From the NCBI GenBank assembly GCA_937907055.1, contig CALCTW010000034.1:1-35010 (forward strand): a stretch of 35,010 nt of DNA, in the 5' to 3' direction. The position numbers and the translations under genes were made by a program. This DNA is from an uncultured Clostridia bacterium. Lineage in GTDB: Bacteria; Bacillota; Clostridia; Christensenellales; Aristaeellaceae. The notes below the pieces were generated by a model. That model worked only from the letters and a program-made list of their open reading frames with translations, did not search any database and was not told where the DNA came from. Of this stretch, positions 29,915 to 35,010 are shown piece by piece (positions within the stretch are counted from its first letter, which is position 1; each line of letters begins with the position of its first letter).

Positions 29915-32155
29915 TTATTTCCAAAGAGTGTACCGAAGTCCTGCATAGAACTTCGCCCCCATAAGAGGCCCCCATACGTTGCTGGCGTCGAACGAGTATG
30001 TGAAAGGGGAATTCCATCCGATGATGGCTTCCTTCTGGCGGAATCCGCCGAGGTTCTCGCCTCCGATATAGACATCGATGCCGCCCCTGAACTTGTGGGT
30101 CACCTGGGCGTAGAACATAGGGTATACAGGTGAACGGTCCATCCCCCAGGCCATGCGTGCTGCTCCGTTGAGCTTCATCGGGCCGTTGACCTGGGCTGTG
30201 AAGTCGAACACCCATTTGCTCATTGGCGTGGAGTACTGCAGATTGAGCACTCCCTTGCAGCGGCTGGTCATCGGGCGTTCCTGCAGGCCGGCGCCGAGGT
30301 ATGTCGCCTTTGCATCGGTGTAGCGGAATGTTGCAATGATGTTGAACCTCTCGAAAGGGTCGACTGAGAAGTCGGCCTGGTAAGTGTTCGTATAGGATTG
30401 CGCCCCTTCGCCCAGGCTGTCCATATCGTAGAAGAGCACTGTTCCCGTGATGCGGTCAGGGTCAACGGTCACCTGGTGGTTGAAGTCGTTGCGGAAGTAG
30501 TCGAAACTGAGATAGGTGTCTGAGTCCTCTGCTCCGAACGGGAGGTAGAAAGTGGCGTTTGCACCGAAGGTCCAGGCATCCTCCAGAAGGTTGAGGTCAC
30601 GGGCGACGGACAGCATGTACCCTGTTGACATCACTCCGAGGTTGTCTGTGATGAGGTCGGCTGTGCGGTATCCGCGTCCGCCGAGGGCCCTCAGGACAAT
30701 GTTCTCGGTAAGTGACCATTTGAGGTTCGCCCTCGGGGCGAAGAGCCAGCCGTGGACAGAGTTGTGCTCGAGGTTGAGGCCGCCTACGAATGTGAGCCTG
30801 TCATCCAGGGTGAAAGTGTATTCCCCGAATGCGGCAACTGAAGTCTCTTTTCTGCTGAGGTCAAGGTCAGGCAGGACTGGGTGTGCTGCAATCTGGTCGA
30901 TGTCGTCGTGTTTGAACGTGAGTCCGAACTCCACTTTGTGCAGGCTGCTGATCTCGTTCTGGTATATGAGGTTTGCGAATGCGGAGTTCTGGGTGCCGTT
31001 GAAAGTCTTCTCTCCGAAGAAGGAGTCGAATTCGTGGTGGTTGAAGTCCGCCACAAGGGCTATGTTGGCTGAGTTCTCCTCATTGAGGGGAATGCCAATC
31101 TTGAAATAAGGGTTGACGCCCCTGTTCCGGATACTGGTCCCCCATATGGATTTCTGGAGATTGAAGCCGTTGTCCCTTGTCGCGTCCATCTGTCCGCCGA
31201 GGCGGTCGTCATTGATGAACCGCGCGCCGAAACGGATCTGCATCCCGCTCGGAGCATAGTACAGCCAGCGGGAGGTGAAGTTGAACTGGAGGTTCTCAGG
31301 CTCGTCGCGGAATCCGTCACTGTTGTGGTCCATACGGGAGGCGGTGCCGCCCACGTGGCCCATATTGATCATACTCCACTTTTCATTGAACTGGATGGCG
31401 GAGGCGATATTCGCCTCATACATCCTGTCGAGGCTGCCGTAGAGCTGGACGAAGAGCGGTGTCTCATCGGTCGGCTTGCGGTGCTCCATATTGATCTGGC
31501 CAGTGATGGCCTCGAGGCCGTTGATGACTGAAGACGGACCTTTTGCGATCTGGATGCTCTCGAGCCACTGCCCTGGGATGAACGAAAGGCCGAAAGGGCT
31601 TGCGAGACCGCGCATCACAGGCCTGTTCTCATCGAGCATCTGGGTGTAGGTGCCAGAGAGACCGAGGAGCTTGATCTGGCGTGCGCCTGTGACAGCGTCG
31701 GAGAAACCGACAGTGACGCTGGCGGAGTTCTCAAAGCTCTCTGCCAGGGCGCAGCAGGCCATCTTGCACAGCCCGGCGGAAGTGATGACTTCAGTCCTTA
31801 CGGGATTGAGTTTGGAAAGTCCTGCCTGGCGGCCTGTCACAACGCTCTCGTCAAGGCCGTTCTCGCCTGTGAGATAGAAACTTGCGCTGGCTGTGCCCGG
31901 CTCTACGACGACAGTGTCGCGGGTGTAGCCCACATAGGTGGCGACAAGCGTGGCGGTCTGCTTGATGTCGAGGGTGAAGCGGCCGTTCTCATCGGTCTCT
32001 ATCATCTTCGATTTCTCCAGATGGAACACCTGTGCGAAAGGCAGCGGCTCTGTCTGTCCGGAGGCTCTTTTATAGAATACGCTTCCCTGGAATGACTGTG
32101 CGGGAAGAAGCGTTGCGAATGCTGTGAATAGTAAAAGAAATGCTGTTTTTTTCAT
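29915..32155 (-). CDS. TonB-dependent receptor, probable metal uptake
   Basis: This 746-residue outer-membrane receptor has a signal peptide (1-19), a carboxypeptidase-like regulatory domain (about 22-95, GRFTLDIKQTATLVATYVGY), a plug domain (about 105-225, with SVVTGRQ and the VINGLEAITGQINM segment) and a long 22-strand-type barrel ending in YAGLRYTLWK with an aromatic-type last strand. The plug has a cysteine cluster (GLCKMACCALAES near 127-139), unusual and compatible with metal binding. With the HMA protein behind it and a His/Cys-rich exported protein ahead, the substrate is most likely a metal such as copper or zinc, or a chelate. No Shine-Dalgarno. Confidence 0.9.
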   Translation of the reverse strand: MKKTAFLLLFTAFATLLPAQSFQGSVFYKRASGQTEPLPFAQVFHLEKSKMIETDENGRFTLDIKQTATLVATYVGYTRDTVVVEPGTASASFYLTGENGLDESVVTGRQAGLSKLNPVRTEVITSAGLCKMACCALAESFENSASVTVGFSDAVTGARQIKLLGLSGTYTQMLDENRPVMRGLASPFGLSFIPGQWLESIQIAKGPSSVINGLEAITGQINMEHRKPTDETPLFVQLYGSLDRMYEANIASAIQFNEKWSMINMGHVGGTASRMDHNSDGFRDEPENLQFNFTSRWLYYAPSGMQIRFGARFINDDRLGGQMDATRDNGFNLQKSIWGTSIRNRGVNPYFKIGIPLNEENSANIALVADFNHHEFDSFFGEKTFNGTQNSAFANLIYQNEISSLHKVEFGLTFKHDDIDQIAAHPVLPDLDLSRKETSVAAFGEYTFTLDDRLTFVGGLNLEHNSVHGWLFAPRANLKWSLTENIVLRALGGRGYRTADLITDNLGVMSTGYMLSVARDLNLLEDAWTFGANATFYLPFGAEDSDTYLSFDYFRNDFNHQVTVDPDRITGTVLFYDMDSLGEGAQSYTNTYQADFSVDPFERFNIIATFRYTDAKATYLGAGLQERPMTSRCKGVLNLQYSTPMSKWVFDFTAQVNGPMKLNGAARMAWGMDRSPVYPMFYAQVTHKFRGGIDVYIGGENLGGFRQKEAIIGWNSPFTYSFDASNVWGPLMGAKFYAGLRYTLWK

Positions 32156-32205
32156 TTTGTCTGGTTATGGTTGTGTTGTCCGGTATCTTGGGGGATATCG
32201 GAAAA

Positions 32206-32604
32206 TCACAGCCTCCAGACAGAAATGAGGGCCCTCGGTATGCCGGGCGGGATGCCGGTGAAGAGGGATGGCGCGGCGGAGCGGCAGGATGCTGCAGCCG
32301 GTGCGGCTGCAAGCGGCTGGCTCAGCGCTGCGGAGAGGACGGGCACGATGTGGGTCTGGCTTCCGGTGTCGGAGTCCTGAGCGTCGGTGATGACGAGGAT
32401 CTCAGTTGTGCAGCAGCCGGCGTGGTGATGGTGCTCATCCTCGTGGTGATGGTGGTGGACCGACTCGCAGGAGATGTCTCCGGCGAGAAGCACAAGATGG
32501 GAGACTCCCTCCTCGCTGCAGTTATGGATGCCAATGCCCATATACGAAAGGATATATGTGCACAGGAGCGCGATGCAGGATATGTGCCTCAGGAAGCCGG
32601 TCAT
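32206..32604 (-). CDS. His/Cys-rich exported protein (HYC_CC-type)
   Basis: This 132-residue protein begins with a hydrophobic segment (ISCIALLCTYILSYMG, signal peptide or anchor), followed by GIHNC and later two histidine runs (HHHHH and HHHH near 55-65), then a CC pair before TTEILVITDAQDSD. The layout recalls the small Bacteroidota HYC_CC family found beside metal-uptake receptors. The C-terminal 45 residues are Ala/Pro-rich without known pattern. It probably binds a divalent metal or copper in the envelope. It is the first gene of the metal cluster, 50 bp ahead of the TonB receptor. The start at 32604 is favoured; an ATG at 32646 would lie in the AT-rich promoter. Confidence 0.65.
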   Translation of the reverse strand: MTGFLRHISCIALLCTYILSYMGIGIHNCSEEGVSHLVLLAGDISCESVHHHHHEDEHHHHAGCCTTEILVITDAQDSDTGSQTHIVPVLSAALSQPLAAAPAAASCRSAAPSLFTGIPPGIPRALISVWRL

Positions 32605-32628
32605 ACCGCAAAATAACAATAAAATTGT

Positions 32629-32636
32629 TATATTTG
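32629..32636 (+). promoter_or_regulatory. Bacteroidota-type -7 element before sppA
   Basis: TATATTTG matches the Bacteroidota TAnnTTTG -7 consensus, 37 bp before the sppA ATG. A clear -33 TTTG box is not seen. Confidence 0.5.
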
Positions 32637-32672
32637 CAAAATTCATTTGAACACAATCAAAATAGACAGACA

Positions 32673-34442
32673 ATGAAAATATTCTGGAAAACCGTTTTCG
32701 GTTCATTCATCGGCGCGCTTCTGGCCATGCTGGTGATGACTCTGCTCACCTTTGGCATCATCGGCTCTATTGCCTCTTCGGGCAGCAAAGAGACCTCCAC
32801 GGCAGTGGCTCCTAACTCTGTACTGAAGATTGACCTTTCGAAAGGTTTCTCGGAGAAGGGCGGAGAGTCTTTCTCATTCGATATTATCTCCGGCACTCCG
32901 TCAATGGGTTCGACGATGCCTCTGAACAATGCTGTGAAGGCCATCAAGGCTGCGGCCTCTGACCCTGCTGTCAGCCTGGTCTATATCACTCCTGCCCCTG
33001 CTGCGTCTCTTACTGTCAGCCAGATCGAGGAGCTGCGTGCGGCACTCTCATCCTTCCGCGAGAGCGGCAAGCCGGTGGTGGCATACTGCAGCTCGATGAC
33101 AACCGGTCTTTACTATCTCGTGTCTGTCGCTGACAAGGTTATTCTGAACACATATGGCGACTGCATGTTCAGCGGCCTGAGCTCCACGATGTTCTATTAC
33201 AAGGACCTGATCGACAAGCTCGGAGTCGATGTCCAGCTTATCCGCCACGGCAAGTACAAATCAGCTGGCGAACCGTATATCAAGAGCGAGATGAGCGCCG
33301 AGAACCGCGAACAGTACGAGGTTATGCTCGGCACTATCTGGAACACGATGGCCGAGACCATCGCTTCATCCCGCGACTTCTCAGCCGAGGATCTGAACAG
33401 CTGGATTGACAACCTTGCTATCGAATCCGCTGAGGATGCGAAGGCAAAGGGCATTGTCGACGAGCTCTGGTATGACGACCAGGTGGAGGAGTACCTCTGC
33501 TCGCTCGTCGGTGTGGAGAAATACAAGGATGTGAAGAGCATCTCCCTTCAGAAATATGCCGCATCAAAGGTAAAGCCTGACTTCCGCGCAAAGGACAAGA
33601 TCGCTGTGATCTATGCTGACGGAGAGATTGTGATGGGCGACAAGAGCGATGGCCAGATCGGAGACAATTTCGCGAAGGAGATCGCCAAGGCGCGTGCCGA
33701 CAGCTCTGTCAAGGCAGTCGTCTTCAGGGTCAACAGCCCGGGCGGAAGCGTTCAGGCATCAGCAATCATCGAGCGCGAGATCGAGCTCCTCAAGGCTGAG
33801 AAGCCTGTTATTGCAAGCTACGGTGACTATGCCGCCTCCGGCGGATACTGGATCAGCTGCAACTGCGACAGGATATTCTCCAACAGGACCACTCTCACCG
33901 GCTCCATCGGAGTCTTCGGATTGATTCCGAGCTTCGGCAAGGCCATCAAGAAGAACCTCCATCTCAACACATTCGAAGTCTCGACCCACAAGCACGGAAA
34001 TATGGGAGATATGATCAACCCTCTCGATGCTGACGAAGTTGCCTGGATGCAGAATTCCATCGAGACTGTCTACGATGATTTCACATCAAGGGTTGCAAAC
34101 GCCCGCCAGAAGTCTCAGGAGAGCGTCGACTCAATCGCGCAGGGCCGCGTCTGGGCAGGTGGTGATGCCATCGTCATCGGTCTCGTCGACCAGCTCGGCG
34201 GCCTGGAGGATGCCATTGAATATGCAGCGGATGCAGTTGGTCTTGAACACTATCAGCTCGTTACATACCCTGCTCCGAAGACCACTTTCGAGAAACTTAT
34301 GGAATCAATGAACGAAACAGAGGTTTCAGCGGCTGCCGGCACCCCTGAGGCTGTGGCTGAAAGGGCGAGCGGGAGAATCCTCGGCCTGAAGGGCTCAGAG
34401 ACCTTCGCCCTTATGCCTGAAATCTGTGTAAAATGTAAATAA
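32673..34442 (+). CDS. sppA: Signal peptide peptidase SppA, 67K type
   Basis: SppA cleaves remnant signal peptides in the membrane. The 589-residue protein has an N-terminal membrane helix (about 8-32) and two S49 domains, the long form known from E. coli. The catalytic Lys196 lies in GKYKSA of the first domain, and the nucleophile Ser389 in YAASGGYW of the second, with RVNSPGGSVQAS before it (oxyanion region) and LTGSIGVFG after. All residues expected for activity are present. No Shine-Dalgarno. The GH9 gene begins 8 bp after the stop. Confidence 0.94.
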   Translation: MKIFWKTVFGSFIGALLAMLVMTLLTFGIIGSIASSGSKETSTAVAPNSVLKIDLSKGFSEKGGESFSFDIISGTPSMGSTMPLNNAVKAIKAAASDPAVSLVYITPAPAASLTVSQIEELRAALSSFRESGKPVVAYCSSMTTGLYYLVSVADKVILNTYGDCMFSGLSSTMFYYKDLIDKLGVDVQLIRHGKYKSAGEPYIKSEMSAENREQYEVMLGTIWNTMAETIASSRDFSAEDLNSWIDNLAIESAEDAKAKGIVDELWYDDQVEEYLCSLVGVEKYKDVKSISLQKYAASKVKPDFRAKDKIAVIYADGEIVMGDKSDGQIGDNFAKEIAKARADSSVKAVVFRVNSPGGSVQASAIIEREIELLKAEKPVIASYGDYAASGGYWISCNCDRIFSNRTTLTGSIGVFGLIPSFGKAIKKNLHLNTFEVSTHKHGNMGDMINPLDADEVAWMQNSIETVYDDFTSRVANARQKSQESVDSIAQGRVWAGGDAIVIGLVDQLGGLEDAIEYAADAVGLEHYQLVTYPAPKTTFEKLMESMNETEVSAAAGTPEAVAERASGRILGLKGSETFALMPEICVKCK

Positions 34443-34450
34443 CCGGCTCA

Positions 34451-35010
34451 ATGAAAAGAATCATCATAATTGCTGTGGCCCTTCTGGCCGCTTTTTCCGC
34501 AAACGCCCAGACCTGGGTCAGAATCAATCAGGCCGGCTACCTTCCCGATGACTGCAAGGTGGCGGTCCTTATCTCGACAAATCAGACTGACGGCGAGTTC
34601 TCCGTGTGCGAGGCACTCTCCGGAAAGGTGGTCTTCAAGAGCACTGGCGTCCCTGCCAACCCTTCAAAATGGGCTCTCAAGAGCGCCTGGAGACTCAATT
34701 TCTCAAGCGTGAAGACCCCGGGCAGCTATTATATCGTGTCGAACGGCGTGGAGTCTCCAGTCTTCCGCATCGGTGCAGACGTCTATGACGGACTGGCAGA
34801 CTTCCTGCTTATCTATATGCGCCAGCAGCGCTGCGGCGACAACCCTTACACAGGTGAGCTCTGCCATCAGCACGACGGCTATATCGTGGACCACCCGACC
34901 CGCACCGGCGAGCATATCGACGTGACCGGCGGCTGGCACGATGCAACCGACTACCTCCAGTATATGACCACCTCTTCCACGACCATCTACCATATGGCAT
35001 TCGCGTGGAA
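34451..35010 (+). CDS. GH9 family cellulase-type glycoside hydrolase, N-terminal part
   Basis: The frame opens at 34451 and runs off the right edge after 186 codons. A signal peptide (1-20, ending SANAQ) is followed by the Ig-like N-terminal domain of GH9 enzymes (RINQAGYLPDD near 24-34, up to about residue 105). The start of the catalytic domain has GGWHDATDY at 160-168, the DAGD-type motif that supplies catalytic aspartates (Asp164 and Asp167), with Thr in place of the usual Gly. Such enzymes cut beta-1,4-glucans such as cellulose or mixed-linkage glucan. This fits a plant-fibre-degrading gut or rumen Bacteroidota. Not closed by a stop here; partial. Confidence 0.85.
   Translation, partial: MKRIIIIAVALLAAFSANAQTWVRINQAGYLPDDCKVAVLISTNQTDGEFSVCEALSGKVVFKSTGVPANPSKWALKSAWRLNFSSVKTPGSYYIVSNGVESPVFRIGADVYDGLADFLLIYMRQQRCGDNPYTGELCHQHDGYIVDHPTRTGEHIDVTGGWHDATDYLQYMTTSSTTIYHMAFAW

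Noticed and set aside
1..35010. tRNA, rRNA, CRISPR arrays or insertion sequences
   Set aside because: Read through on both strands without finding a cloverleaf, regular spacer array, transposase or terminal inverted repeats.

Overview
The window looks like a gut- or rumen-type metagenomic contig made of two unrelated genomes. Bases 1 to about 27,730 read as a GC-rich Clostridia-type Firmicute: strong Shine-Dalgarno sites, classical sigma-A promoters (TTGACA-like, 17-bp spacer, TATAAT-like), intrinsic terminators, a PurR/PRTase repressor, DegV, VanW and a class A PBP. From about 27,730 to the end the genes are Bacteroidota: DUF3078 protein, TilS, a TonB-dependent receptor with a metal-binding partner, SppA and a GH9 cellulase. 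Shine-Dalgarno sites are absent there and one TAnnTTTG promoter element is visible. The switch falls inside one open frame, where an MFS transporter is truncated and continues in frame into the C-terminus of a Bacteroidota protein. I read this as a chimeric assembly, not a gene fusion.

Firmicute part, left to right. A small double-glycine leader peptide, a fucose/arabinose isomerase-like protein and the purine repressor PurR lie on the minus strand. They are followed by plus-strand genes for a Nudix hydrolase, a class A PBP, RecG and DegV. From about 9,835 to 13,740 an AT-richer islet is inserted. It holds a HigA-like/ImmA-IrrE metallopeptidase gene with a consensus promoter, a putative antisense small RNA over a small ORF, repeat-rich control DNA, a DUF4417 protein, a possible toxin/immunity pair, an unknown gene and a double-frameshifted gene. 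Next comes a heterodimeric ABC exporter operon (minus strand) whose leader has a 24-residue peptide ORF and a terminator, an attenuator of the BmrB-BmrCD kind. Then follow an SH3-like secreted protein, ribosomal protein S21, an EamA transporter, and a run of six minus-strand genes (VanW, HD hydrolase, TetR regulator, M20 peptidase, aldo/keto reductase with Fe-S cysteines, UPF0489). The truncated MFS gene diverges from that run.

Bacteroidota part. Remnant DUF3078 outer-membrane-type protein and tilS (plus strand); a likely metal-uptake/handling cluster on the minus strand (His/Cys-rich exported protein, TonB-dependent receptor, HMA-domain protein); then sppA and a GH9 glycoside hydrolase that runs off the right edge.

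The best candidates for new biology are the attenuator-controlled ABC exporter with paired operator-like repeats, and the islet's antisense RNA/small ORF locus with its upstream repeats. All function calls are from reading sequence motifs; no database search was possible.
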